64,000 nucleotides of DNA from Neisseria yangbaofengii. GTDB taxonomy: Bacteria > Pseudomonadota > Gammaproteobacteria > Burkholderiales > Neisseriaceae. Below are positions 17,481-25,896 of this stretch, piece by piece. The stretch is from the NCBI RefSeq assembly GCF_014898075.1, contig NZ_CP062976.1, positions 186,001 through 250,000 on the forward strand, written 5' to 3'. Under the pieces are notes generated by a model. It made no database searches. It worked only from the letters and a program-made list of their open reading frames with translations, and had not been told where the DNA came from. Position 1 is the stretch's first letter; each line of letters begins with the position of its first letter. The position numbers were made by a program, and so were the translations under genes.

Positions 17481-18290
17481 TTAAGGGTGTAATAAGCGTT
17501 TGAGTTTTTTCAGTTCCGCCCATGCCTGTGCTTTTAAATGGGTTTGGCGCAATAAGCGTGCAGGATGGGGAATCACAAAATAAGGTCGCTCGCCGCACAC
17601 GGTTTGCATGAGCGCGCGCTGGTTTTCGTGCTCAAAAACCTGCCCCAAAAACAACACGGCCTTGGCTTGCGATTGCGCCAATTCTTTGGCCAACTCACCG
17701 GCAGCCGCTTCAATTTGCGCAACACTCGGATTGGCATTGCTGATGGGCGCAAATTTCACCCAACAGGTTTTGTGCGCTTGTTGCGGCTGCAAGTCAATTG
17801 CCGTCAGCATATTGTCGAGCAATATACCCACGCTGCCGCTGAACAGTTGATTGGCGGCGCTGTCTTCCGTAGAAGGGCAAATGCTGACGACCATGATTTC
17901 AGATGTTCTGACATCAATCTGTAAGGGCGGCAGGCCGTCTGAAACCGGGGTTCGGCTTTCTTGGGCCGCAGGATTTTCGACAGGATTTTCGATATTGGCA
18001 CGCAGTTGCAGCGGTGTGGCAGCGGGTGGCGCTATCGGTGCATTTTTCTTCTCGTTCACCAAAGCCGCCGCAGCCAAGCGGGCATGATGGGCGGCGGGCG
18101 AGAGCGAACGCACGGCTTCCGCAATCGGTTGTGCAGCCGATTGCGGTCGGGTATTCGGCGCAGAACGCAGGTTGCCACCGGCCGTTTCAGACGGCCTGAC
18201 GGTTGCTTGCCGATTAAGCCACATCGGTCCCAATCCCAGCGCTTCGTGTAAATGTAAATAGCGGCTGCTCAACATAAGGAATCGTTTCAA
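17481..18290 (-). CDS. Uracil-DNA glycosylase-fold protein, catalytic motif degraded; possible Pol III psi-like subunit
   Basis: A 269-residue protein. Residues 1-125 are a low-complexity Ala/Pro-rich extension. From about residue 128 the sequence follows the family-4 UDG pattern: MVVSICPSTEDSAANQLFSG, VGILLDNMLTAIDL, WVKFAPISNANPS, VLFLGQ and IPHPARLLRQ. However the catalytic GEAPG motif is replaced by SICPS, and the iron-sulfur cysteines (as in KCRP, here KFAP) are missing. It is the third gene of a tsaB-rimI operon, 14 bases after rimI. In E. coli rimI is paired with holD, whose psi product has a UDG-like fold, so a psi-like role is a reasonable alternative to DNA repair. That role is inference. 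Confidence 0.65.
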   Translation of the reverse strand: MKRFLMLSSRYLHLHEALGLGPMWLNRQATVRPSETAGGNLRSAPNTRPQSAAQPIAEAVRSLSPAAHHARLAAAALVNEKKNAPIAPPAATPLQLRANIENPVENPAAQESRTPVSDGLPPLQIDVRTSEIMVVSICPSTEDSAANQLFSGSVGILLDNMLTAIDLQPQQAHKTCWVKFAPISNANPSVAQIEAAAGELAKELAQSQAKAVLFLGQVFEHENQRALMQTVCGERPYFVIPHPARLLRQTHLKAQAWAELKKLKRLLHP

Positions 18291-18304
18291 AATATGCCGT
18301 CGTT

Positions 18305-18745
18305 TCAGACGGCCTTGTCCATCAACACCGCGTCTTCACGGCGGCCATCGGGCAGGGAATAATAATGTTTGCGTCGGCCGCATTCGGCAAAACCGTATTT
18401 GCGGTAAAGTATTTGTGCCGCTTCATTGCGCTCACGCACTTCCAAAAATAAGCGCGTGATTTGTTGCGATGAGGCCGTCTGAAACCATTGCGCCAACAAA
18501 GCGGAGGCAATGCCTTGGCGGCGGAATTCGGGCGCGGTGGCGATCAGGTGCAATTCGGATTCGTCGCACACACTTTGCCACACGATAAAGCCGCTGATGC
18601 AGCCATCGGTTTCGCTCGCCAAAACCGTTTCCGTACGGCTTTCAATGGCCGATTCAAATTGCTTGGCCGACCACGGCGACGGATTGCTTATCGCATCAAT
18701 TTTTGCCAAAATGGCACAATCTGCCGATGTTGCCGGGCGAATCAT
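18305..18745 (-). CDS. rimI: Ribosomal-protein alanine N-acetyltransferase RimI
   Basis: RimI is a GNAT enzyme that acetylates the N-terminal alanine of ribosomal protein S18. The 146 residues show the GNAT core: the acetyl-CoA loop EFRRQGIASALLAQWF (about residues 74-89), then LFLEVRERNEAAQILYRKYG with the typical Tyr near residue 114. It overlaps the end of tsaB by four bases (translational coupling), the arrangement often seen for tsaB-rimI in proteobacteria. An uptake sequence lies within the gene. Confidence 0.92.
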   Translation of the reverse strand: MIRPATSADCAILAKIDAISNPSPWSAKQFESAIESRTETVLASETDGCISGFIVWQSVCDESELHLIATAPEFRRQGIASALLAQWFQTASSQQITRLFLEVRERNEAAQILYRKYGFAECGRRKHYYSLPDGRREDAVLMDKAV

Positions 18746-19419
18746 GCCTGGCCTTTTCGTTCGGCTTGTTCCTTAGCTGTCAGGGCAATTTTATTGCGCA
18801 CGTACAGCAATTCCACCTGCGCCGCATCGGTAGCCGGATAGCGGCCGGTAGCGGCCAAGTTCAGGTAATCGGCGGCGGTCGGCATATTGGTTTCACCGTC
18901 AAAAGGTGGCTTGTCGGCCAATGCAAATGCATTACCGATGCCGTCTGAACACGCCATGCCGTCGGGCGCGGTGATTTCTGCCGCTTTGCCGACTTGGTAG
19001 CCGCTCAAGCGGCGGTGGTTGGCGGTGTCGAACCATGCGTAAAAAACTTCGCCCATGCGTGCATCAGTCGCCGCCAACACGCAAGCGCGGTCAGGGAGCT
19101 GGTAGGCTACGGCATCCAAACACGGCACGCCGATTAAGGGTGTGGCAAACGGTGTGGCCAAACCTTGTGCCACGCCGGTGCCGATACGCAAGCCGGTGAA
19201 TGCCCCCGGGCCTTGTGCATACACAACCGCCCCCAAATCGGCTGCGCTGATGCCCGCTTCGCCGAACAATGCGCCGATTTGCGGTAAAATCAGTTCGGAT
19301 TGCCTGGTAGCGACTGCCTCATGATACACACGGGTTTGGCCGTGGTGGCGCAGGGCGAGCGAGAGATAGGAAGTGCTGGTGTCGATGGCCAACACAGGGC
19401 GGTTAAAATCGGCTTGCAT
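18742..19419 (-). CDS. tsaB: tRNA threonylcarbamoyladenosine biosynthesis protein TsaB
   Basis: TsaB supports TsaD in making the t6A modification at position 37 of ANN-decoding tRNAs. The 225-residue protein has the ASKHA start LAIDTSTSYLSLAL (residues 10-23), and the conserved VYAQGPGAFTGLRIGTGVAQ near residue 66. It is the first gene of the tsaB-rimI-UDG-fold operon on the minus strand, divergent from gluQ with about 137 bases between them. Essential in many bacteria. Confidence 0.94.
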   Translation of the reverse strand: MQADFNRPVLAIDTSTSYLSLALRHHGQTRVYHEAVATRQSELILPQIGALFGEAGISAADLGAVVYAQGPGAFTGLRIGTGVAQGLATPFATPLIGVPCLDAVAYQLPDRACVLAATDARMGEVFYAWFDTANHRRLSGYQVGKAAEITAPDGMACSDGIGNAFALADKPPFDGETNMPTAADYLNLAATGRYPATDAAQVELLYVRNKIALTAKEQAERKGQA

Positions 19420-19556
19420 GGTGGGTGCTTTACAGTTTTTTCAGACGGCATTATAGCATTGCTTGGCTTATAATACCGCTTTTGAACATGCCCGAGGCCG
19501 TCTGAAATATTCGGCTTTAAGGCGTTTGGTCAACCATCAGATGGAGCGTTCGCGCT

Positions 19557-20444
19557 ATGTATGTAGGACGTTTTGCCCCCAGCCCGACGGGATTGTTGCA
19601 CATCGGCTCGCTGCTGACTGCACTGGCTTCGTATGCCGATGCCCGCGCGCACGGCGGCAAGTGGCTGGTACGCATGGAGGATTTGGATCCGCCGCGCGAG
19701 ACGGCCGGTGCTGCCGACCATATTTTGCGCACGCTGGAGGCCTTTGGTTTCGAGTGGGACGGCGAGGTCGCCTACCAAAGCCGCCGCCATCCTTTATACG
19801 AAGATGCCTTAGGCCGTCTGAAAGACAAGGGTTTGATGTATCCGTGTCATTGCAGCCGCAAGGATTGGCAGGCGGCGGCAAGTATTGGGGCGGATGGTTT
19901 TGTGTACAACGGTCGCTGCCGTGTGCCTGAAAACAGGCCGTCTGAAAACGGCAAACCGCCGGCGTGGCGCATTCGTGTGCCGGATGAAGTCATCGGCTTT
20001 GATGATGTGATTGTCGGCCATTATGAGCAGAATTTGGCGAACGACATCGGCGATTTTACGCTGCTGCGGGCAGATGGTTTTTGGGCATATCAATTGGCGG
20101 TGGTGGTGGACGATGCCGAGCAGGGCATCACGCATATTGTGCGCGGGCAAGATTTGCTGGTTTCCACGCCGAGACAAATTTTTTTGCAATATTCTCTTGG
20201 GTTTAGCCGCCCGAGTTATGCGCATCTCCCGCTTTTGGTGAACCAATCGGGGCAAAAATGGTCTAAGCAGACACTAGCACCTGCGCTCGATGGTTCGCAA
20301 GCCGAGTTATTATTACGGCAGGTTTCGGCTTATTTGAACCTGCCGCCAGCCCCGCAAATTGACCGTCCGCGCGATTTGCTCGATTGGGCGGTGGCGCATT
20401 GGCAAATCGGCCGTGTGCCGCGGCAAGCGATATGCACCGAATGA
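19557..20444 (+). CDS. gluQ: Glutamyl-Q tRNA(Asp) synthetase
   Basis: This truncated GluRS paralog transfers glutamate to the queuosine base at position 34 of tRNA-Asp. The 295-residue length and absence of an anticodon-binding domain fit. Seen are the N-terminal [16 protein letters not shown] (HIGS at 15-18), the zinc-site segment [10 protein letters not shown] with a second Cys in NGRCR, and [13 protein letters not shown] in place of KMSKS. The gene is divergent from tsaB. It contains several uptake sequences. Confidence 0.95.
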   Translation: MYVGRFAPSPTGLLHIGSLLTALASYADARAHGGKWLVRMEDLDPPRETAGAADHILRTLEAFGFEWDGEVAYQSRRHPLYEDALGRLKDKGLMYPCHCSRKDWQAAASIGADGFVYNGRCRVPENRPSENGKPPAWRIRVPDEVIGFDDVIVGHYEQNLANDIGDFTLLRADGFWAYQLAVVVDDAEQGITHIVRGQDLLVSTPRQIFLQYSLGFSRPSYAHLPLLVNQSGQKWSKQTLAPALDGSQAELLLRQVSAYLNLPPAPQIDRPRDLLDWAVAHWQIGRVPRQAICTE

Positions 20445-20723
20445 GTTGGTATAGATGCGACAATTCCGGCTTTTGGTTACTTCGTTTTTATTAAAGTTTG
20501 TAATTAAGTTGGCGAAGACAGGTTTTTTAAACTGAAATCCTTTAATATTGTCAGGTTGATCCAAACGGGGGAATGGCGAGCGCTTGCGCCGAGATGTTCA
20601 ATCATGGATTGTTATGAAAAAGGGTATTTTTTCATGCCGTACAGATTCAGACTCTTTCGGCTCGATTGCCAGGCCGTCTGAAATATCGTTAACCATTAAA
20701 TAAAATAAAAAGAATGCCAGAAT

Positions 20724-21455
20724 ATGCCAAGTGCTATTATTGTAGAAGATGAAGTGCTAGCCGCTGAGCGCTTACGGGTTTTGTTAGAAGAATGCAATGT
20801 TGTGCTGTTGAAAATATTTCATCATGCGCAGCCTGCATTGGATTGGTTGAGCGTGCATGAAGCTGACATTGTGTTCGCCGATATCGGTTTGCCGGAAATC
20901 ACCGGTTTGGAATTGGTCGAACGCATCAAGCGCGTGGCCAAACGCCAGCCGGAAGTGATTTTCACCACAGCTTATGAAGAACATGCTTTGCGCGCTTTTG
21001 AATTGGCTGCGGTAGATTACCTGCTCAAGCCGATTAAAATGTCACGCCTGCAAACCGCTTTAGAGCGTGTGAGCGAAAAATATCGTGAAAAAGCAGACGA
21101 TTTCACCCATTTCAAAGTATTCAACCGCAACCGCATGGTGGAAATTCCTTGGCAGCAGGTCCGCTATTTGTTGGCCGAACACAAAACCGTATTTTTGTTT
21201 ACCGGTGACGGCCAAAGCTACGAGCTGCCGAAAACCTTGGTGTATTGGGAAGAATTGCTGGGCGAAAAAGTCATCCGTATTCACCGCAATGCCTTGGTAT
21301 TCCGCCATACTTTGGATTGCCTGATTCGTTTGGACGATGAAGAAGACGAAAACAATGCGACATGGGGTGCCCGCGTGCTTGATGTAGAAAAACCGCTTGC
21401 CGTCAGCCGCCGCCAACTGGCCGCTATTCGAAAAATTTTGAAAAACGGTGCGTAA
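20724..21455 (+). CDS. LytTR-family response regulator (AlgR-like), no kinase nearby
   Basis: A 243-residue two-component response regulator. The receiver domain (1-120) has acidic residues Glu8-Asp9, the phospho-acceptor Asp53 in VFADIGLPEITG, the Thr pair in VIFTTAYEEHA, and the conserved Lys in DYLLKPIK. The C-terminal LytTR DNA-binding domain runs from about residue 135 to 240 (VRYLLAEHKTVFLFTGDG, then IRIHRNALV). The order receiver-LytTR is as in AlgR of Pseudomonas. No histidine kinase gene lies in the flanking genes, so its partner must be elsewhere. A conventional terminator follows. Confidence 0.93.
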   Translation: MPSAIIVEDEVLAAERLRVLLEECNVVLLKIFHHAQPALDWLSVHEADIVFADIGLPEITGLELVERIKRVAKRQPEVIFTTAYEEHALRAFELAAVDYLLKPIKMSRLQTALERVSEKYREKADDFTHFKVFNRNRMVEIPWQQVRYLLAEHKTVFLFTGDGQSYELPKTLVYWEELLGEKVIRIHRNALVFRHTLDCLIRLDDEEDENNATWGARVLDVEKPLAVSRRQLAAIRKILKNGA

Positions 21456-21468
21456 ACGATTTATCATA

Positions 21469-21498
21469 AAACCCTGCTTAATGAAGCAGGGTTTTTTA
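21469..21498 (+). terminator. Rho-independent terminator after response regulator
   Basis: aaaccctgctt / aagcagggttt stem with a four-base loop and a run of T; an ordinary terminator without an uptake sequence. Confidence 0.88.
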
Positions 21499-21528
21499 TT
21501 TCAGACGGCATAGAGGCCGTCTGAAATA
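21499..21528. terminator. DUS inverted pair after the response regulator
   Basis: atttcagacggc / gccgtctgaaat lies immediately behind the conventional terminator, so two stems follow each other. Confidence 0.7.
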
Positions 21529-21552
21529 GGCATGGGGATAAAAGGATAAAAT

Positions 21553-22218
21553 ATGGCTTTAGAAGTATATTTGGTGCGTCACGGCAAAACCGTTTTCAAC
21601 AAAGTCGGTCGCCTGCAAGGCTGGAGCGATTCGCCCTTGCTGCCGGAAGGTAAAGAAGTTGCTCGCGCATTAGGACGGGCATTACAAGGCAAGGTCGATT
21701 TTGATGCCGCGTTTTGCAGCGTCAGCCCACGCGCCGCAGATACCGCGAAAATCATTTTAGAAGCCAAAGGTCAAGCTGATTTGCCTTTAGGCGTGATTGA
21801 GGAAGTGCGCGAATATTGTTTCGGCGGCTTTGAAGGTGATTTGGTACAAAATGTGCATGGTCTGATTGCGCAGCATCGCGGCTTTCCATCGATAGAAACA
21901 TGGCTCGAAGCCTACCGAGCCGGCACCCATCACATGTTGGCCGAAACCGTTAGCGAATTAGACCCTTTAGGTTTGGCTGAAAATGAAGCCCAATTTATGG
22001 GTCGTCTGGAAAAAGGCTTGGATATTTTGCGCCAAAAATCACCAATCGATGGCGACGTCTTGCTGGTGTCGCATGGTATGGCGATTACTGGAATATTAAA
22101 ATTGATTGATCCGCAGTCAACTTCATATAGAAGTGTCGAAAATGCAACAGTTTCACGGCTTTGGTTTGAGAATGGTGGATGGAAAATTGAATCGATTGGA
22201 GAGATTTTATCTGAATAA
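21553..22218 (+). CDS. Histidine phosphatase family protein (phosphoglycerate mutase-like)
   Basis: A 221-residue cytoplasmic enzyme of the histidine phosphatase superfamily. The phospho-acceptor motif LVRHGKTVFN puts the catalytic His at residue 10; a second His in LVSHGMAITG near residue 177 completes the active site. The central VREYCFGGFEGD matches the conserved Glu region. Such proteins act on sugar phosphates or other small phosphoesters; the substrate cannot be read. The ATG follows ggggataaaaggataaaat. The 3' border is a 489-base AT-rich gap before the adhesin gene. Confidence 0.88.
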   Translation: MALEVYLVRHGKTVFNKVGRLQGWSDSPLLPEGKEVARALGRALQGKVDFDAAFCSVSPRAADTAKIILEAKGQADLPLGVIEEVREYCFGGFEGDLVQNVHGLIAQHRGFPSIETWLEAYRAGTHHMLAETVSELDPLGLAENEAQFMGRLEKGLDILRQKSPIDGDVLLVSHGMAITGILKLIDPQSTSYRSVENATVSRLWFENGGWKIESIGEILSE

Positions 22219-22707
22219 AATAAAAATTCAGGTTGGATGAATGCATAAATTAAATAAATTTATCCAAAATCCAATGGTGATTTATTTAAAATAAAGTTTT
22301 TTATTGATGTATTTTGATGGATTAATCTATCAAAAATTTAATATGGCGTGAAATTTTTTTGAAATATGATTTGTAAAGTGGATTATGATGGCTTGTAAGA
22401 TTATTTCACAAATAATTAATAATCACTAAAGCTAAAGAATGCATGATTAAAAAATAAAATAAATTAAGCAGGCTTAGTCTATCTATAATAAATGCTGAGT
22501 AATTATTAAGTTTCTGAAGAAATTATTCGAAATAACTTAATTTTATTTTTATAGTGAATATACCTGCCCTTAATATATTCTGGCGTGAGTAATTTTATTG
22601 TCATTATCTATTTTAGATAAAAGATTTTAGATTGTCAACGTCATATTGCAATAAATATTAGGGCATATTCTAAATAAAATATCAGTGTTTTTATCAGGGA
22701 GATAATT
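22219..22707. other. AT-rich leader region of the trimeric autotransporter gene
   Basis: This 489-base gap is strongly AT-rich and free of uptake sequences and of plausible genes. No simple sequence repeat long enough to act as a phase-variation switch is seen. The last bases (cagggagataatt) are the ribosome-binding site of the adhesin gene. The composition shift and lack of uptake sequences would fit acquisition together with the adhesin. Confidence 0.5.
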
Positions 22708-24318
22708 ATGAAACACACAGAGCAAATGACGACCAAAACATTAGTTGCTGCATTGTTGGCAGCAGGTATGTTTCCATCAGTGGCACATGCTGCCGATATT
22801 GATTACGTCAAAGTAAATGATAATGGTGAGTTGAACCGTTCGACTGAAGCAGCGGCTCGCTATTCTGTTGCAATAGGTATTCAAACGACTGCCGAAGGTT
22901 TGAGCTCAGTGGCGATCGGTTCGGATACTGCGGCCAATGGCGGATCTGCGGTTGCGTTGGGCGCATTGTCTGATGCCCAAGGTATTGCCGCTACTGCCTT
23001 AGGTCAGGGCACTCAAGCCACTGCAAATGCAGCTACTGCGGTAGGCCGCCAAGCTGCGGCCAGCGGTAACGGCAGCACGGCAGTTGGCTCTGTTTCAGCC
23101 GCCAGCGCTTCAGCCGCAACAGCATTTGGTTCTGGTTCAATGGCTTCTGCAAATAATGCTACTGCCTTGGGTCAAGGTGCTCAAGCCAGCGGCAGCAACT
23201 CCGTTGCAGCGGGTCAAAAAGCGGCTGCTTCTGAAGTAGCGGCTACTGCGATTGGTTCGGGGGCAGTTGCAAGCGGTAAATATGCGACGGCAACAGGCGC
23301 AGCAGCGACTGCTTCTGGTGTAGCCAGTGTTGCTTCAGGCTTGCAGTCAAAAGCTGAAGGTGGCTCATCGGTTGCCATTGGTCGCGGTGCCGTAGCTGCT
23401 GAGGATTATTCTGTCGCTTTGGGCACTGCTTCTAAAACTGAGGCCGCGGTAGGCACAACTGAAGCTACTGTAAACGGCATAACCTACAGCGGCTTTGCCG
23501 GCACTGCTCCTGCGGCAACTGTTAGCGTAGGTGCCGCAGATTTCGAGCGCACGATCACTAATGTTGCTGCAGGCCGTATTGAAGCCACTTCTACTGATGC
23601 TATCAATGGTTCGCAATTATATTTGATGACCAATAATTTACAGAATAAAGTAAATGCAGCTAATAGCAAAGTTGCTGCAGGTGCCAATATTGTAGTAACT
23701 CCGGAAACTTCTCCTACCGATGGCAGCACTACTTATACCGTATCGACCAAACCCGATTTGGTAGTTGGCAGTGTAACCGCAGGTAATACCGTTTTGAATA
23801 ATGAAGGCGTAACCATCAACAATGGTGCCGCGGGTTCTCCTGTTACTTTGACCCAAAGCGGTTTGAATAATGGCGGGAACGTAATCACTAATGTTGCTGC
23901 AGGTACCAATCCTACTGATGCGGTAAATGTGCGCCAATTGAACTCAGCCAAAACCGAAGTTGTTGCCGGTGATAATATCACTATTAATAAGACTACCGGT
24001 GCAAACGGTCAAGATGTTTATAAGATTTCGGCCAATACCGCTGCTTGGGACAACCGTATCAACAATCGCATCAACGATATGGAAAAAGATTTGCGTGCCG
24101 GGATCGCGGGTGCGACTGCGATGGCATTTTTGCAACGACCTAACGAAGCCGGTAAAAGCTTGGTTTCTGCGGCAGTGGGCGGTTTCCGTGACCAACAAGC
24201 GTTGGCCATCGGTTATGCACGTAATTCTGATAACAACAAATGGTTTATCAAAGCCGGCGTCGGCGTGAACACCCAGAAAGATGTGAACTGGGGCGGCAGC
24301 GTAGGCTATCAATGGTAA
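22708..24318 (+). CDS. Trimeric autotransporter adhesin (YadA/Hia type)
   Basis: A 536-residue type Vc secreted adhesin of the outer membrane. It has a signal peptide (to about residue 28, VAHA) and a YadA-like head of many degenerate 14-residue repeats (AIGxxAxAxGxxAVALG type) over about residues 45-250. Neck-like motifs follow, TNVAAGRIEATSTDAINGSQ near 286 and ITNVAAGTNPTDAVNVRQL near 396, then a short stalk. The C-terminal 75 residues form the YadA anchor, ending VGYQW with the terminal aromatic residue. The head mediates attachment in this family. It is followed 45 bases later by a BamE-like lipoprotein gene. Confidence 0.94.
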   Translation: MKHTEQMTTKTLVAALLAAGMFPSVAHAADIDYVKVNDNGELNRSTEAAARYSVAIGIQTTAEGLSSVAIGSDTAANGGSAVALGALSDAQGIAATALGQGTQATANAATAVGRQAAASGNGSTAVGSVSAASASAATAFGSGSMASANNATALGQGAQASGSNSVAAGQKAAASEVAATAIGSGAVASGKYATATGAAATASGVASVASGLQSKAEGGSSVAIGRGAVAAEDYSVALGTASKTEAAVGTTEATVNGITYSGFAGTAPAATVSVGAADFERTITNVAAGRIEATSTDAINGSQLYLMTNNLQNKVNAANSKVAAGANIVVTPETSPTDGSTTYTVSTKPDLVVGSVTAGNTVLNNEGVTINNGAAGSPVTLTQSGLNNGGNVITNVAAGTNPTDAVNVRQLNSAKTEVVAGDNITINKTTGANGQDVYKISANTAAWDNRINNRINDMEKDLRAGIAGATAMAFLQRPNEAGKSLVSAAVGGFRDQQALAIGYARNSDNNKWFIKAGVGVNTQKDVNWGGSVGYQW

Positions 24319-24363
24319 AACCCGAGGCGACGGCCTGTTAACAGAATACATAAAGGAAAAATC

Positions 24364-24825
24364 ATGAAATTATCAGCAATTGCATTACCTGTAATCGCCG
24401 CATTGGCTTTGGCTGCCTGCGGTAACTTGAGCAATGTGACCAAAGAAGGGACTACCGATAATCCGGTATGGCCTGATCCGGCTAAAACCACTTTCCGTCA
24501 TAACGGTACTCAAGACGGCTCTTGGCCGAATTGGGACAATGTGCGCCAAATCGAAGCGGGCATGAACAAAGATCAAATCTACAACCTGATTGGCCGTCCG
24601 CATCACCAAGAAGGCTTGTATGGCGTGCGAGAGTGGGATTACTTGTTTAACTACCGTGAAAACGGCGAACACAAAACCTGCCAATACAAAGTTTTGTTTG
24701 ATAAAGACAAAAATGCACAATCATTCTTCTGGAACCCTGAAGGTTGTGGTCTTAAAGAAAAAGAACCTGTTCGGGAAGTGATTATCCGCGAAGTGGTGCA
24801 AACACCTGCCCGTATCCGTCAATAA
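24364..24825 (+). CDS. BamE/SmpA-like lipoprotein paired with the trimeric adhesin
   Basis: A 153-residue lipoprotein with lipobox LAAC (Cys19). Its core RQIEAGMNKDQIYNLIGRPH followed by VREWDYLFNYRENG matches the BamE/SmpA fold, as in true BamE at 3467-3865, but it has a longer N-terminal linker with WPDP and NGTQDGSWPNW and a C-terminal tail after the last core strand. It starts 45 bases after the adhesin stop with aaggaaaaatc as ribosome-binding site, so the two are probably one transcript. Helper lipoproteins of trimeric autotransporters (SadB in Salmonella, TpgA in Acinetobacter) occupy the same position, and TpgA also has a BamE-like domain. A role in adhesin export is inferred. Confidence 0.8.
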   Translation: MKLSAIALPVIAALALAACGNLSNVTKEGTTDNPVWPDPAKTTFRHNGTQDGSWPNWDNVRQIEAGMNKDQIYNLIGRPHHQEGLYGVREWDYLFNYRENGEHKTCQYKVLFDKDKNAQSFFWNPEGCGLKEKEPVREVIIREVVQTPARIRQ

Positions 24826-24837
24826 TCGGATAAGCAA

Positions 24838-24870
24838 TCAAGGCCGTCTGAATATTCAGACGGCCTTTTC
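24838..24870. terminator. DUS inverted-pair terminator after adhesin operon
   Basis: caaggccgtctgaat / attcagacggccttt stem directly follows the lipoprotein gene. Confidence 0.85.
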
Positions 24871-24906
24871 AATCACGGATAATGGTAAGAAAATGGTTAC
24901 AAAAGC

Positions 24907-24935
24907 TTGACAGCCATAAAGCTTACTACTATAAT
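24907..24935 (+). promoter_or_regulatory. Consensus sigma-70 promoter of tRNA-Lys
   Basis: ttgaca (24907-24912), a 17-base spacer and tataat (24930-24935) match consensus at all twelve positions. Mature tRNA begins 13 bases after the -10 box. Confidence 0.9.
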
Positions 24936-24947
24936 GCACAGCTTATC

Positions 24948-25023
24948 GGGTCGTTAGCTCAGTCGGTAGAGCAGCGGACTTTTAATCCGTTGGTCGAAGG
25001 TTCGAATCCTTCACGACCCACCA
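24948..25023 (+). tRNA. tRNA-Lys (UUU)
   Basis: Cloverleaf with acceptor GGGTCGT / ACGACCC, anticodon stem cggac/gtccg-type with loop CTTTTAA and anticodon TTT, T-loop ttcgaat, discriminator A and encoded CCA (25021-25023). The 3' end adjoins an integrase remnant, so this tRNA is a likely former integration site. Confidence 0.95.
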
Positions 25024-25026
25024 CAT

Positions 25027-25348
25027 TTCTTAAGCCTAAACAATCGTTTAGGCTTTTTTCTTTGCCACCTCCTATTTTGGGGTGTGCCTGATTTGTGCCG
25101 AAACCAAGACCGGCATCGTCCAATAGAGCTGCGTGTTTGTGCAGATGTTCCGGTGCAAGATGGGCATACCGCTGCACCATTCCCACATTTTCCCATCCGC
25201 CCATTTCCTGCAACGCGGTTATCGGTACACCTGCCTGAACCAGCCAACTTGCCCAAGCATGGCGCAAGTCATACCAGCGGAAGTCGGTGATACCTGTTTC
25301 TGCCAGCGCATTCTTCCAAATCCGCGAACTGATGTTTTCTGGGTAATA
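25027..25348 (-). pseudogene. Phage/island tyrosine integrase, C-terminal remnant
   Basis: On the minus strand the sequence reads TDFRWYDLRHAWASWLVQAG, then ALQEMGGWENVGMVQRYAHL and APEHL. This is the C-terminal catalytic part of a tyrosine recombinase, with the RHxxASW box and the nucleophile Tyr in RYAHL. Only about 100 residues remain. The upstream end is cut at 25349 by the IS630-family element; its frame runs on into the antisense of tRNA-Lys. The position directly 3' of a tRNA fits an integrated element that has been lost except for the end of its integrase. Confidence 0.85.
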
Positions 25349-25362
25349 TATAGCAAATAAAC

Positions 25363-25896
25363 TTATTTATCGATACACATCCAAAACAGCCAATCCACAT
25401 CCGTAATTCGCAGCCGATTCCTAACACCTCTAATCCAAGCCCACTTTTTCTCTATCCGATTCAGATCAGGGCGATAGGGCGGAAGCCATAACACAGTATG
25501 GCCTTTCTCCTTCAGAAGCGTTAAAGCACTCCCCTTATAAAACGTCGCATTATCCATTACCACCACACTGTTTCGCGGCAGCTCCGGAATCAAAATCCGC
25601 TCCACCCAAGCGTCAAATATTCGGCGGTCAATACTGCAATCAAACAAACCGACGGCAAACAGTTTGCCGTGAAATAACGCTCCGACGGCATTGGTCTGAT
25701 GATGTCCCTGCCAATCATGGAGCGCATAACAGCGCCGGCTTTTTGGCGCATAAGCGTAAGGCCGGTAACAGGATGTTCTGAATCCGCTCTCGTCTAAATA
25801 AACAACCGGACGGTTACGGCGGATGTAGCGGTGCAGTAACTTCAGGAAGTTTTTTCTGAGCCCTCTGTTGGCTTTCGGGTGGCGGTTGGTCTTTTT
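25363..25896 (-). CDS. IS630 transposase OrfB, DDE domain (made by -1 frameshift from OrfA)
   Basis: From the overlap with OrfA this frame runs without a stop to 25363. It reads NRPVVYLDESGFRTSCYRPY, then HDWQGHHQTNAVGAL, VVVMDNATFYKG and WLPPYRPDLNRIEKKW. These carry the three acidic residues of the DDE domain (D in YLDESG, D in VMDNA, E in NRIEKKW). There is no good start codon of its own. In the overlap the coding strand carries a run of seven A (25892-25898 region), a typical slippery site, so OrfA-B is probably made by programmed -1 frameshift. Confidence 0.82.
   Translation of the reverse strand, partial: KKTNRHPKANRGLRKNFLKLLHRYIRRNRPVVYLDESGFRTSCYRPYAYAPKSRRCYALHDWQGHHQTNAVGALFHGKLFAVGLFDCSIDRRIFDAWVERILIPELPRNSVVVMDNATFYKGSALTLLKEKGHTVLWLPPYRPDLNRIEKKWAWIRGVRNRLRITDVDWLFWMCIDK

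Noticed and set aside
22219-22707. Possible small RNA or phase-variation tract upstream of the adhesin
   Set aside because: No promoter-terminator pair and no simple repeat could be supported in this AT-rich stretch.
23160-23400. Repetitive Ala/Ser/Gly coding repeats considered as a minisatellite or CRISPR-like array
   Set aside because: They are the degenerate 14-residue head repeats of the trimeric adhesin; the unit varies in sequence and there are no spacers.
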